A stretch of 64,000 nucleotides of DNA from Pythium myriotylum (taxonomy: Eukaryota; Oomycota; Peronosporomycetes; Pythiales; Pythiaceae). Shown one piece after another: positions 24,049-34,500 of this stretch. The notes beneath the pieces are model-generated. The model worked only from the letters and a program-made list of their open reading frames with translations. It was not told the DNA's origin and ran no database searches. Both the position numbers and the translations under genes were made by a program. The DNA is taken from contig JALJCQ010000013.1 of the NCBI GenBank assembly GCA_023091665.1, positions 3,038,001 through 3,102,000 of the forward strand. Reading direction: 5' to 3'. Each line of letters begins with the position of its first letter. The first letter of the stretch is position 1.

Positions 24049-25760
24049 CCAGAGAGTGTGGACTCGATGATGGAGGAATGGCAGAACTCCTCAACCGAAA
24101 TCACTTGGGTTAGTACATATCCCATCGAGTTCTCTTGTGCAAATTTGCATCAGATTTTTTCTGTAAGGGGGATTGCTTTTCAAAATCGTCCAACCATCGG
24201 CTCCAATACCACACCTATACAATTGAAAGCCGTACATCGTTCAATGACCTCCGTCCCAAAGCCCAACACTATACTCAATTGAGCTCTGTAGGGTTACTAT
24301 CTACCGACGGGAGAAGCGCAAATAAGCAATTCGTCTGTGCTGCGAGTGAAGGTTGAGGCCTGTCTGTGACTTCGTATTGAAGCTCAACGTGGGTTCCGGC
24401 ATCTACGAACGGGTCGCTCGCAAGCAACCAATACAATTGATATCATGTGCGGTTGTGGTTAATGTGAGAAAGATGCGCAAGATCGGGTGCTTCACCCGTA
24501 AGGAGCCACCATGTTCCCCTTTTCCATACGGTAAGATCAAAAGGTTCCTAAGGCCCACACCGTCACTCAGACTTCCTTAGAGCGAAACTTCAAGCATTCT
24601 CACGACGGGTGAGCACCACAGATTTCGGGATTACGTAGCGCGATAAGGGCTTGTGAGCATATCACGCATGTGGCGAGATCCGAAAACGAGGTGCTCCATA
24701 CACTTCAACTCAGGATGCCATGTGATACTGAAGATCCCAGTGATCGTGTATACTGGTGTGCATACGATTCCTTTGCAATCACTCGCCAACACATGCAAGA
24801 ACGTACGGAGGACGTGATATGATCACTAATACTGTCTTTCAGTTCGCTACGAACTGAACGGGGTTACTAGTGTTGTATTATAAGCACCGCATTGAAGATC
24901 ATCACAACAAGGAAACCTTCAAGCTCGCGGTCGCTTCGGAATGTCTTGAGGTATCAATATGTACGTGCGATGTCTTTCGCTGTGTTCTGCGAACATCGCT
25001 AAGCTCTTTCTTCATGAGACACGACGATGATGCGATTTCCCCGACAGCACAAGTGAGGAGATCACAGCAAACTGCTAAATGCGTACATTCTCGTTTGTTG
25101 TTCGCCTTCGCCTTCGACTCAATGGGACTTGGTGAGTGTCCTCAAGCGATTTGACGCACACGTGCGCGCCAGGCTCCTATCTTCATCCGCATTCCGTGAT
25201 AAGGAGCGACTATGCCGCGGCCGCTCTTCGGTACAATCGGGGCGTGCAAACCAAGGACGTCCTCACCATCGCATGCATTGACAATGGTGCGCATCTTACG
25301 TACGAGCAAGGCTACGCGATAACAGGCTCCAAAAAAGCAAATAAACATCACAGGGCCACAGGCTACGGTTTGATAACGCTACAGGCTACGGTTGAGCTCA
25401 ATTCAGGGACAATTATCGACTCTGCGACAGATGGAAATGGGAGCGCAGCTCGTGCGTTCATCCCGTCTTACGCGTGGCAGCAGCGTCAAGCATTCTGCCT
25501 GTCAATTGTGTCTGTGGACGCTCATTTAAAGTGTATGGAAGGCGGAACGTAGTTTTTGGCAAGGGTGGTTACTCCGAATCATGGCATTGTCGTCATTGCC
25601 GCAGGGATCGCTCACATCGAGGATTGCGTGAGTTGGACATTTTTCTTGTCTCAGACGATGTTCGTGCAACTTTGATGATCCAGCTATTGCTCGTTCCATA
25701 TCAAGCAGAACGTTACCACGTCTTACTTCGGTCATCACCCACCGTCATCAACTCGGCGTA
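24049..25760. other. Gene-poor intergenic region
   Basis: Only short frames are open. The longest (25136-25552) has no recognisable domain. This marks the change from the gene block to the transposon-rich half. Confidence 0.45.
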
Positions 25761-26077
25761 AACAGTCGATCGGACTTGTGCTGGTAGATGCCAGGATGGC
25801 AGTGGTGCCGTCGAGCAATGGGAGCTCGGGCACGCTGCCGGCACGACGTGATTGGCTGAAGGACGTGCGCCCCGCATTGGTATGGCGTGGCTGCGCTCGG
25901 AGTGGAGGCAGTAGCACGCGCCGGCGCGCGGTCGCAGGACGCGGGACGCGCTCGAAGGGAGCGCCATGGAGACGCCAGTCTAGACGTAGGAGCAGCCCCG
26001 AACTAGACCTGGTTGTGCGTGTTGCATTCTCTGCATTCTAACCGCTACAATATAAACTCACTCTTCTATCCTCCGCC

Positions 26078-27560
26078 AAGTCCACAGGTTATGAGCCCAA
26101 ACTCTCGCTTGCCGAACCGACCAACAATCATGAAGAAGCCGCAGGACCTCCACGGGAGCGACAACTGCTTCCACTAAAACTTCAGCATGCGGATGACGCT
26201 GTGCCGCAAGGGGCTCGCACGGCACATCGTCCCGAGGTGGAGCAAGATGACGAGTAAAGAGTCAACGACATGAAGGCCTTCGTGACCATCGCTCAAGGTA
26301 TCGAAATCGAGCACCAAACGAAGGTCCGCCTGGCCCACACGGCGGAGGAGGCGTGGGAGACTCTGCGCGAGTATCACAACCGCCAGAACCTGTGGAACCG
26401 CGTCGCGGTGACCCGATGTCTGCACGAGTTCACCATGGAGAGCGGCGCCACCATGGCCGGCCACCTCGAAAATTTCGACGAGCTGATCGTGGCGCTTGAG
26501 GCTGTCGGAGAGCCAATCGACGAGGTGCACCAGCTTGTGATCCTGCTCGGCAGCCTCCCGTCCGACTACGAGATCATTCTCTCCATCGTGGAGAACATGC
26601 GCGACGTGGTGCTTATCGAATCTACTCAAGGCCTAAGAGAAGATCGCCGAGAAGGAGAAGACTGAAGATGCGTTCAAGTGCAGTTCGCGAAGGGCAAGTT
26701 CTAGTGCCGCTGCTTCAAGCGCAAAAAGAAGGGCCACATGGGAAAGGATTGCCGCAGCAGCAACGACACCGAGAACCAAGAAGCTCTGTTCATGGCTGCC
26801 AGCAGCCATGCGTCGGGTGGACTGCTCGACAGTGGAGCGTCCTCGCATACGACCCCACGCAAGAAGGACTAGATCTCGTACCGCGATGTCGACCGACCTA
26901 TCGCAGTGACCATCGCCGACGGTGCGCGGCTGGAAGCGATCGGTGTTGGAGATGTGAAAATGGTCACTCTCGAGGGTCGCGTGATCACTGTGACAGACGT
27001 GCTCTATATCCCGAACTTGGATCGTCGGCTCCTGTCGATCCCGAAACTGACATCCCGCGGGCTCCAAGTAACCTTTGAGGAAGACACGTGCGTCATTACA
27101 AAGGGCGGTGTGGCTCTCGTGAAGGTACCACCTCGCGACTTGTGGCGTTGAGACCGCGAACTTCATCGAGCACGCCGGGTCGCAGAGCGAGTGGGAGCAG
27201 TGGCACGCAAGACTCGGCCACACGCACCTCGAAAACTATCAACGATTGCAGGCGATCAACAGTAAGCAACCCGAGATCAGATCCACCAGCGATGGCCTGT
27301 GTGGCGGTTGCCTTCGCGGCAAGCAAACGGTCGCGAAGTTTCCTGAGCAGACCAAGCGCGTGAAGACGGATGCCACCCTACAGATCGTGTACATTGATCT
27401 GATGGACCCTATGAAGACCCCGTCAAACGGTGGCGCGAGGTACATTCTATTGATGATCGATGACCACTTTCGTTTTGTGACCGGCTACATCCTCAAGAGC
27501 AAGTCGGAGGTGGCTGATCGCTCTTGCGAGTACAAGACGACCAGTCGACTGCGAGGGTAA
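26078..27560 (+). mobile_element. Degenerate Ty1/copia element (gag to start of integrase)
   Basis: A primer-binding-like GGTTATGAGCCC (26087-26098) follows what should be a 5' LTR end (CCACA). The gag (UBN2) region at 26270-26640 contains HTAEEAWETL and VHQLVILLGSLPSDYE. A degenerate zinc knuckle (CFKRKKKGHMGKDC) and the protease motif LLDSGASSHT lie in shifted frames near 26700-26850. The gag-pre-integrase region (WHARLGHTHLENY, 27200-27250) leads into the start of the integrase (VYIDLMDPMKTPS). The element stops near 27545 without integrase catalytic core, reverse transcriptase or 3' LTR. Several frameshifts and stops make it a dead fragment. Confidence 0.75.
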
Positions 27561-27848
27561 ATTCTATTTTGGGTCCCCAGGGGCCAAGGTCCTACTTGGG
27601 TCCCGGGTGGAAGCTGCCCTTAATTAGGGATATATTACATATTTGTTTGAAAAATAACCGTGTGACGCTAGTGTGAAAGCTGTGTATCATGAGGCAGTAC
27701 GACCGAAGGCAGCGGCGGGGGGGGGGGTCTTCCCCGAAGGGGGGTATTGCGAAGGACGCGCAAAGTGCCCCGTAACAACCCGGAGTCCGCGCCGCAGGCC
27801 GCCTGCCGGAGTGAAGCAAAGCTTGCCGACGTTCAGAGCCCACTTTCT
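27561..27848. other. Spacer between copia remnant and the piggyBac element
   Basis: It contains an 11-base G run (27717-27727) and no coding signal. It forms the left flank of the TTAA insertion site. Confidence 0.4.
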
Positions 27849-27866
27849 TTAACCCTTTCGCGAACG
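27849..27866 (+). repeat. Left TTAA target site and 14-bp terminal inverted repeat
   Basis: TTAA followed by CCCTTTCGCGAACG, identical to the inverted copy at the right end. Confidence 0.9.
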
Positions 27867-27868
27867 AC

Positions 27869-27953
27869 CGTACAAATTTTGCTCGTTCGACACCTGTATC
27901 AAAAGTAGTCGCAAATCACCCCCCTCGAACGGGCAATTTTTGCTCGATCGACA
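27869..27953. repeat. Left subterminal repeats of the piggyBac element
   Basis: Two related sites are present: GTACAAATTTTGCTCGTTCG (about 27870-27889) and an inverted relative, CGAACGGGCAATTTTTGCTC (about 27926-27945), which runs on into GATCG. The cores are near-palindromes of the type GCAAATTTTGC. Matching sites lie inside the right end. They are probable transposase-binding sites. Confidence 0.55.
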
Positions 27954-28305
27954 AATGTACCACGCTGGACCGAATCTGGTTTTGATAATGTCCTGTCTTT
28001 GTACGAATTGCTGGAGGTGTTGTGCTGTCGGAGCGTATTTTTTTTAGCTAGATTCGGTTTTTCCATGCAAAGTGCGTAATCTACGGCGGCTAGGTACGTG
28101 GTTGACCGAATAAATCGTCATTGGTGCACAATCGTATGGAAAGCAACGATGAAAGAAACGCCTTGGAGGGGAGTTTTGTGGAGCAATCACCGCTGACCTG
28201 ACTACAATCATGATTCGCGCACTGTCTATATCCGCTCATTCCCAAATCGTTGAGGCTCACTGGTGGCAATGCAGCCTGCACTTGCTCCGCGGGCACCGCT
28301 GTCCC

Positions 28306-28323
28306 GCGCGCCGCGCGGCGCGC
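28306..28323. repeat. Perfect 18-base GC palindrome
   Basis: GCGCGCCGCGCGGCGCGC reads the same on both strands. It lies in the region between the left end and the transposase stop codon, where no gene is recognised (27970-28565). Confidence 0.6.
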
Positions 28324-28565
28324 GCCCAGTTCGCAGTACAGAGGTATCCGGTGCTCATCAGTCGTCGACGTCGACGGTGATCAGCTTCCCAACCTGCTTC
28401 GTGGATTGACAGAATGCCACCATAGCAATGCGTATTGGAGACGCTATCTGAAGGGCCAGTGCACTGTGCTAAAACCATGGATACCAAGCGACGAAGGCGA
28501 TGCATCTGCAAGTGAATCCAGAGACAGTCCCAGCTATTGATGGATGAGTATAATGGACTGGATTG

Positions 28566-31500
28566 CTAAATGTAATCGTGAGATGCCGTATCAGATATGT
28601 TGGAGCCTGGTGTGCTCGGTGTGAACGGCGTTGCCGGTGTGCGAGCCTCGCTTGGTGTAGGTGTTGAAGCGGCGGTAGAAGGGGACTCAACCATCGGGGC
28701 GAACGTGAGGGATCGCTGGACAAGCCGGTCGGATACGACCTCAGAGTGCTCGATGCAAGCCGACTTGTTCCTGTAGTCGGTGGACAATCGAACAACACAT
28801 CCAGCATCTGAAAACGTACCCTGTGGCAGGTAGTACTGGTGGTACTTCTCCCAGCACGACCAGTCGTGACGCTGACAACCGTATCCCCTCGTGTCTTCCC
28901 CGTAGGTTCGCTTGCAGAGCGACACGTTATGCTTCAGGCACACCGTCGTGATCGTTGTATCCGCACGTCCTTCAAAACGGCAGACTATGCAAGTGCGCTT
29001 CCTTCTCTGTCCCTTGAACACGTGCGCGGACGACATATCAGTGCACACTTCTGAGGTGTTAGCTGGTGATCCGAGACTCGGTGAGCGTGCAGGCTGGGAC
29101 GACGGCGACTGCCAGGGCGATCGCTCATTCGATCTTGGTGTCGAGCTCACTGCGCCCTCGTACAACATTGCCTCATCGCCCATTGCATCCTGCCATTTGC
29201 CGTGCAGCATCTCTCGGATCAAGTCGGTCACGAATGCCCGATGGGAATCGCGCTCAGGTCTTGTGTCGTTTAGACACAGTCGTCTGGTGAGGTACGCGTT
29301 GACACGAGCGATGTCAATGACTGCGAACGCAAGTTTCTTGTGCCACTTCTTGAAAGAATGGCCATCAGCAACTGAGAAGCGAGCCCGCAATTGATCGTTT
29401 CGATCCACGCCCTGCATATGCTGATTGTACTCCTTGATTGCAGTCGGCGCTTGAACCGAGACCTTCTCTCCACGGATCTGTCGCTCAACAGACGATATCG
29501 ACGAGGTGTCCGCATTGGAGATGATTGTAACAATATTCCCATCACACCACGATGCTGCCAGGATCTTGGAATCTGTGCAGACAGCTTGTAAGTAGTCTCC
29601 TCGCTTGACCTCTCCTCCAGCTCGAGGTGTGCGATCACCAGCTTCCACCCGATCCAAAGGTTCACTTTGGTCGCCAAGGTCTTGTTCCGAACCTGAGTCG
29701 TCATCACCTCTGCTACGCTTCTGCTTCGACTTGTTGGTGTCCTTTTCCCTCTTGCGCGGGTCAGGGAGCACAACATGGCGAGGGAAGTGCTTGCTCAGCT
29801 GCTTCACAGTTCCTCTGCAGAACAATCGCTTGATGCGAAGGGCTTCGAGCAACTGGACGGACGTGTAGTAGTTGTCACAGTTGACGATTCGACCGCTGCC
29901 GTGGAACGGGCGCGTGATCTCGAGCACGATCTGCCTTGTCTTCGACGTGATACTCATTTCATCAGCGAGAAGCTCCGTGTTCGTCGCGTCGTGCACACCA
30001 GTCGCTCTTTGCTCTATGGTGGATTCGCAGTGAAGTCGGTAGCTGAGAGCAATCCACGTAGTCGCACAGCAGCACATATAAAACTTGAAATGGTACTTGC
30101 CCGTCGGTTTCGTAGGGTTGAAGACGATCATGTGACGAGCGAACTTGGACCTCGCAGCCACACTCGCTTCGTCCACGGCTAGGTTTCGGCCCACCTCGAC
30201 GTACTTGCCACCCGTCTGCTTGAGCATGTTGAGCAGAGTGCGAATGCGGACCGCAGCGTCGACGCGAAGCTCATCTGGCGTGATCGACCTTGGGTTTCGG
30301 AAGCAAAACGCTGAGCGGAGCTGCTTGAAGCGTCTCAAAGACATGATATTGTCGAGGTTGCTCCTTGTGGTCGTGAAAATAGCGTCCTCAATTTGCTCAC
30401 CCCAATAGTTCGCGTACTCACCCTTTCGAACGAGTGCCATATACCAAATGATACCGAGGAACTTCATCAACTCGTCCATCGTAAAAGGAACCGGCACCTT
30501 GTTTATTCTGGCTTGACAATTCGTGTGCTCTAGCACTTGTCGCCAATAGTAAACTGGAAGATAGGCGAAAAAGCTGGAGCTTGCCGAGTGCTCAAAGATG
30601 TGGCGGTACTCCGGCTTGGGTCGGGTCAAATTCGTTCCGTCGTCATGCGAATACAGAGTTGTTGGGGCTCGCATAGCTGCCTCCGGCGTGAATCGCATGC
30701 TTTGGATCTTCTCGACTTCAACGAGACTTGTAGGTGCAGTTTGCTTCGTGTCAAACTCTTCGTACTCCACGAGGTGTTGCACATCTTCGTCGATTTCAAC
30801 AGCATCATCCGGATCGGGGCGACACAACTGTTGCCATCGCGTGACGGACGTCTGTGCGCCGAGTCTCTTATAGTTCTCGAAGCCTTGCTTGACAATAGCG
30901 ACGCTGATCTTCTCAACTCGATTCTGGAACTTGGATTCCAGCCAACGAATCTCGTACAATCCTTGCTTCGTCATGTAGCGGTAGTCGCTGACCCGACCCA
31001 CGATGTACGCAGCGCCAACATCTTCGTAGGTTTTGTCCTTGAGCCACTTATCGTAGGCTGGAGAAAAAGCTACTAGTTTCCCCAAAAAAGTACGCTCCAG
31101 ACCGTCCGTGCGTGAGGTCTTCTTCTTCTTGCCTCCTGTGGTCGTCGCTCGACCGGCACGCGTGGGCGTCGCCGCGCCCACAAGAGGCTGACCGGCTCTG
31201 GCTTTCTGCTTCCCTGGGGCGCGCGGACGGTCCATGGTGTCGGTGGGGCCCAACTCCATTGGCGCATGCTGTGCGTTCGCACCGCGCAAGCCAAGCTCAA
31301 ATTCTTTTCGCTCCTCGAGACCACTCGCAGGCTGCCATTCAGGTTCGTCGAGACCAACACGCTTCACAAGATACTCGACAGTGTTGCCTCTCAACCGCTT
31401 CTTGAGGATGGCTTCGACTGCTGGCGCCTCATGTCCCTTTTCGAGGCCGTAGTCACAGTCAGGGTCGCTCGCGCAATCGCCGTCATCGTCGTCGCCACCA

Positions 31501-31877
31501 GCGGATTGATCGGGATCTAGCTCGAGAGCTCGAGGGCTCGAGGGAGGAGCGCCGACAGAAGACTGACTGGGCGACGAAGAATCGGATTTGCTCTCTTCAA
31601 GGTCATGATCGCCGTGCACATGACGGGGCATTGGAGTTACCTTCGCCCTCTTTTTGGCCTTGCTCGGAGCTGTCTTCCCCTTTGCTTCGAATGCGGCGAC
31701 AAGGTCATCACAGCTCAGATCGCTCTCCTTCACCCACGTGCACTCCGTATAGCCCTTCCACTTCACAAGGTAATCGATACCGCGCCTGTGTACGCGTTTG
31801 TCTCGGATAGCTTCTACTTCATACTCGTCTTCGTTCTCATCTTCTTTCACTGCTGGTTTCTTCCGCTTCGACCCCAT
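28566..31877 (-). CDS. Chromodomain-piggyBac transposase
   Basis: A single intact 1103-residue frame. A chromodomain lies at residues about 17-68 (YEVEAIRDKRVHRRGIDYLV, KWKGYTECTWV). A second, more diverged one lies at about 152-196. A third chromo-like stretch at about 288-337 (GLYEIRWLESKF) is less certain. The piggyBac (DDE_Tnp_1_7) domain spans about 420-880 with the three catalytic aspartates in place: LAVDEAS (D569), VNCDNYYTS (D668) and GVDRNDQL (D825, with D828 next to it). A cysteine/histidine-rich domain follows at about 962-1015 (CIVC...CLKHNVSLCKRTYG...GCQRHDWSC), as in known piggyBac proteins. Such transposases cut at TTAA; chromodomains could direct insertion to methylated histones (inference). 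It has the expected length for an enlarged member, without stops or frameshifts. It is transcribed toward the left end. Confidence 0.92.
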   Translation of the reverse strand: MGSKRKKPAVKEDENEDEYEVEAIRDKRVHRRGIDYLVKWKGYTECTWVKESDLSCDDLVAAFEAKGKTAPSKAKKRAKVTPMPRHVHGDHDLEESKSDSSSPSQSSVGAPPSSPRALELDPDQSAGGDDDDGDCASDPDCDYGLEKGHEAPAVEAILKKRLRGNTVEYLVKRVGLDEPEWQPASGLEERKEFELGLRGANAQHAPMELGPTDTMDRPRAPGKQKARAGQPLVGAATPTRAGRATTTGGKKKKTSRTDGLERTFLGKLVAFSPAYDKWLKDKTYEDVGAAYIVGRVSDYRYMTKQGLYEIRWLESKFQNRVEKISVAIVKQGFENYKRLGAQTSVTRWQQLCRPDPDDAVEIDEDVQHLVEYEEFDTKQTAPTSLVEVEKIQSMRFTPEAAMRAPTTLYSHDDGTNLTRPKPEYRHIFEHSASSSFFAYLPVYYWRQVLEHTNCQARINKVPVPFTMDELMKFLGIIWYMALVRKGEYANYWGEQIEDAIFTTTRSNLDNIMSLRRFKQLRSAFCFRNPRSITPDELRVDAAVRIRTLLNMLKQTGGKYVEVGRNLAVDEASVAARSKFARHMIVFNPTKPTGKYHFKFYMCCCATTWIALSYRLHCESTIEQRATGVHDATNTELLADEMSITSKTRQIVLEITRPFHGSGRIVNCDNYYTSVQLLEALRIKRLFCRGTVKQLSKHFPRHVVLPDPRKREKDTNKSKQKRSRGDDDSGSEQDLGDQSEPLDRVEAGDRTPRAGGEVKRGDYLQAVCTDSKILAASWCDGNIVTIISNADTSSISSVERQIRGEKVSVQAPTAIKEYNQHMQGVDRNDQLRARFSVADGHSFKKWHKKLAFAVIDIARVNAYLTRRLCLNDTRPERDSHRAFVTDLIREMLHGKWQDAMGDEAMLYEGAVSSTPRSNERSPWQSPSSQPARSPSLGSPANTSEVCTDMSSAHVFKGQRRKRTCIVCRFEGRADTTITTVCLKHNVSLCKRTYGEDTRGYGCQRHDWSCWEKYHQYYLPQGTFSDAGCVVRLSTDYRNKSACIEHSEVVSDRLVQRSLTFAPMVESPSTAASTPTPSEARTPATPFTPSTPGSNISDTASHDYI

Positions 31878-32021
31878 CGCTCACTTCCAACACTCCGTTC
31901 GCGTGTTGCACGCGTTGGCTATCTCCAAGGGCATCAATTCACTTGGACTTACTATAAGCGCGACAACCAATCATGTCCTTTCATCTTTTGCCTTGCTTGC
32001 TCTATACCATTAATGCCGATA

Positions 32022-32262
32022 AAGCTATACCAATTGTAAGCTTTATGATGGTGACTAGTGAGGTGAAGAATCAACTACCATCATTTAGCTCACCTCTTGT
32101 ATATAATTACTGGGGGTAATCATATACAAATAAGAAGGATCGTGAAGGTGCTTGCCCATCGCATGCTGGCCTCACTTGAATGACACCATCTTTAAACATG
32201 ATGTTTGTATGTGAATATAGCTCTTTATTTAATACCCATTGTAAGCTTAAAGATGGGCACTA
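32022..32262. promoter_or_regulatory. Repeat-rich promoter region of the transposase
   Basis: It holds two copies of a motif around TTGTAAGCTT followed by [A/T]TGATGG or AAGATGG (32028-32050 and 32236-32262). There is also an ACTACCATC inverted core (32074-32083) and a hairpin at 32097-32129 whose arms TTGTATATAATTAC and GTAATCATATACAA match in 13 of 14 positions. The same motifs recur in the promoter region at 34228-34470. The rest of 31878-32515 has no gene. Confidence 0.5.
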
Positions 32263-32515
32263 GGGTCATTCAGATGAGGTTATGAAACGATCATGAAGAG
32301 CTGATGAGCTGAGTGCGATGGTGCCGCAGTTAGGAGTATGAGTCTCCTAGGCGAGGCAGCGCTGACTTGACGAAGCACCAGCTGCGTTCAACAATACCAA
32401 CAAATCGCTAGCACCACTGTGTCTGACGCGATAGGACGCTATTCGTAAGCAACAAACACACTGACGACGCTGGCGCGCTGTGTGTGCCTCAGATGATGAA
32501 AAAATTGGCATTCAA

Positions 32516-34192
32516 TTATCCACGCAACCTGTTATTCGAGAACTCCTGTTGCTTCCCTAGGACATATGAGACTACGCTACTGAGTAGTTCCGTGCCCGAA
32601 GAATCACTCATGGCAATGATGGATGGAGCCACGGCTTCACACAGCGCATCCATATCCCTCTTCAGCTCGTCTGCCTCGACCACGTACTTTATGTACCCGT
32701 CAGGAGTGTGGCTGATGTCGTTTCGCACGTCTCGCCATCTCTTGAAAAGCTTTCGGAGGCGATTCAATTGGACAGTGTCAGCCCCGCGAGCCTCCGTTAC
32801 ACGCACTGCCATGTCTGCCATGCTTGCATTGTTCCCTAGGGCACCAACAACTCAGCATCCAGCACACACCAACCAAGGTATGTAGAACTTACAGAATGGG
32901 CCATTCTCGAAAGGGCTCTTGGCCCGGCTCTTGAAGCGCCCATCTCCATTGTACGCACAACTTGTGGCCATCTTGAGTTTCTTGAGCTCGAACTCCACCT
33001 TGCTGGCGCGGCTGAACAAGTCAAGCGACGCGAGTGCCTCGTCACGCTGTTCCTCAGCGACACGTAATTGCATCTTGGACTGTTCGAGCTGTGCTCGATA
33101 TTGATGCTGTTGTTGTGCAAACGTAACCTCCGCGGCCTGAAGCTGTGTCTTCAATCGATGCAACTCCTTCAACTTCGGGCCAAGCACTTGGGACAACTCG
33201 AGGTTAGTCGCTTCTGCCTTGGCCAACTTCTCTTTCGCAGCTTCTAACTCCTTCTCAGCCATCGTACTGCCCGATATTTGCTCCCTCAGTGTCCGTGATG
33301 CTTGTTCTTTGCGCCTGAGGGTTTCTTGCTGCGTCGCCACTTGCTCATCTTGCTCTTGAATCTTTTTCTTGAGCTCCTTGATCATAGATATGTAGCTTGA
33401 TGAGGCCTCCTCCACTGCGCGCTTCTGCTGCTCCTCAATATCCTGTTTCGCCTTCGCCACTGCAGCATCGCGGGCTTTTACGGCTTCTTCCAGACACGTA
33501 CACTGCGCGACAAGCTTCGTGTTCTCCTCAGCGAGTGCAGATGCGTCCGCGGCAAGCTTTCTTTTTGCCTCAACTTCTTGCTCCAAGCTCGCCTTGGCCT
33601 CATCGGCTTCACGTCGAACTCTGGCCTCTTCGTCTCTCACCTTCTGCTTCTGTTGCTGCTTCAATTCGAGCCGACGCCGCGCTTGCTTGATGTGGTTATT
33701 GAGAACACGTTCTTCAAGATGAGCTAAGCGTGTGTTGAGCAACTTGTAGAACGGTCCGACTTTTCCCCCGCTCTTCTTCGTTTTGTCGTGATCGGAGACG
33801 ACGCCCAAGAGCCACGCAAAATCTGCATCCGAGATCACATTCGGCTGTGTTTGCACAGCAGGCGGTCGACCGCGAAGCTTCGGAGCTGGTGTGTCCGAGA
33901 AGATGGTGGACTTGCAGTTCTTGTACTTCTTCCTCGGCCTTCCTGGCTCCCCACTGCTACCAGGGCACGCTGACGGTGTGGTGGACACTGTCGGTAGCTC
34001 TGGGTTCTCCGTCGCGGCGGATGAGGCTCCGACTTGGGAGCTAGTATCCTGGACAGCCGTCGCGCAACCATGGCGCAGTTCCTGAGGAGGTGACGATGGC
34101 ATCAAAATACTTGACTTTTGACTGAATCGGGGGGCCAATCGCGTTGTTCTCGACGGAGCTCGTTTGTCTGACCGGTCAACTCTAGTGACCAT
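32516..34192 (-). CDS. AT-hook/coiled-coil DNA-binding-type protein
   Basis: Exon 1 (34192-32893) and exon 2 (32835-32516) join in phase across a 57-base intron to give 539 residues. Two AT-hook-like cores (SGEPGRPRKKYK and LRGRPPA) lie at about 80-115. A helical block (DADFAWLLGVVSDHD ... GPFYKLLNTRLAHLEERV) resembles a Myb/SANT or trihelix module. A very long coiled coil of about 250 residues is rich in K, E, Q and A. The C-terminal exon has a folded basic helix (LRKLFKRWRDVRNDI). I recognise no exact family. Its position inside the transposon and its likely DNA-binding and oligomerising design suggest an accessory transposition or chromatin protein, but this is inference. Confidence 0.7.
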
Positions 34193-34227
34193 CTTTAAAC
34201 GGTTCCTTTGAATACCGTTAACTGACG

Positions 34228-34480
34228 AAACCCTATACCTATTTCAAGCTTAAAGCTGAAGATGTCAAGCCAACTACCATCAATAATCAATATTTTTGTA
34301 TATCACTACACCTCCTTAATGTATACTAAAACCAAGCAGAAAGATGGTAAAACTTCAATTGAGTGACATAATTGTGGATACTGACGCACCAGACCACCAT
34401 CAATAAGCTTGGAGTGTGTATATGATTATGGACGGGAAATACATAGCAATACCAAGTCGAAAGATGGTGTGGTTTGAACG
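34228..34480. promoter_or_regulatory. Shared divergent promoter with repeated motifs
   Basis: It lies between the divergent coiled-coil (-) and DOT1 (+) genes. Copies of the AAGCTT/AAGATGG(T) motif are seen near 34240-34262, 34330-34345, 34403-34410 and 34455-34466. An AACTACCATC core lies at about 34272-34281. TGTATAT-type elements are at 34296-34309 and 34414-34429. These match the transposase promoter region, so the genes may be expressed together. Confidence 0.5.
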
Positions 34481-34500
34481 CTGAGCCAGAGTGATCGAAA

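Noticed and set aside
25136..25552. 138-codon open frame in the gene-poor region
   Set aside because: No domain, no signal peptide, no intron or promoter sign; fits chance in this base composition.
28250..28540. Plus-strand frame with an initiator-like GCTCATTCCCAAAT just upstream (28234-28247)
   Set aside because: The frame lacks an ATG start and has no family resemblance. The initiator match alone is not enough.
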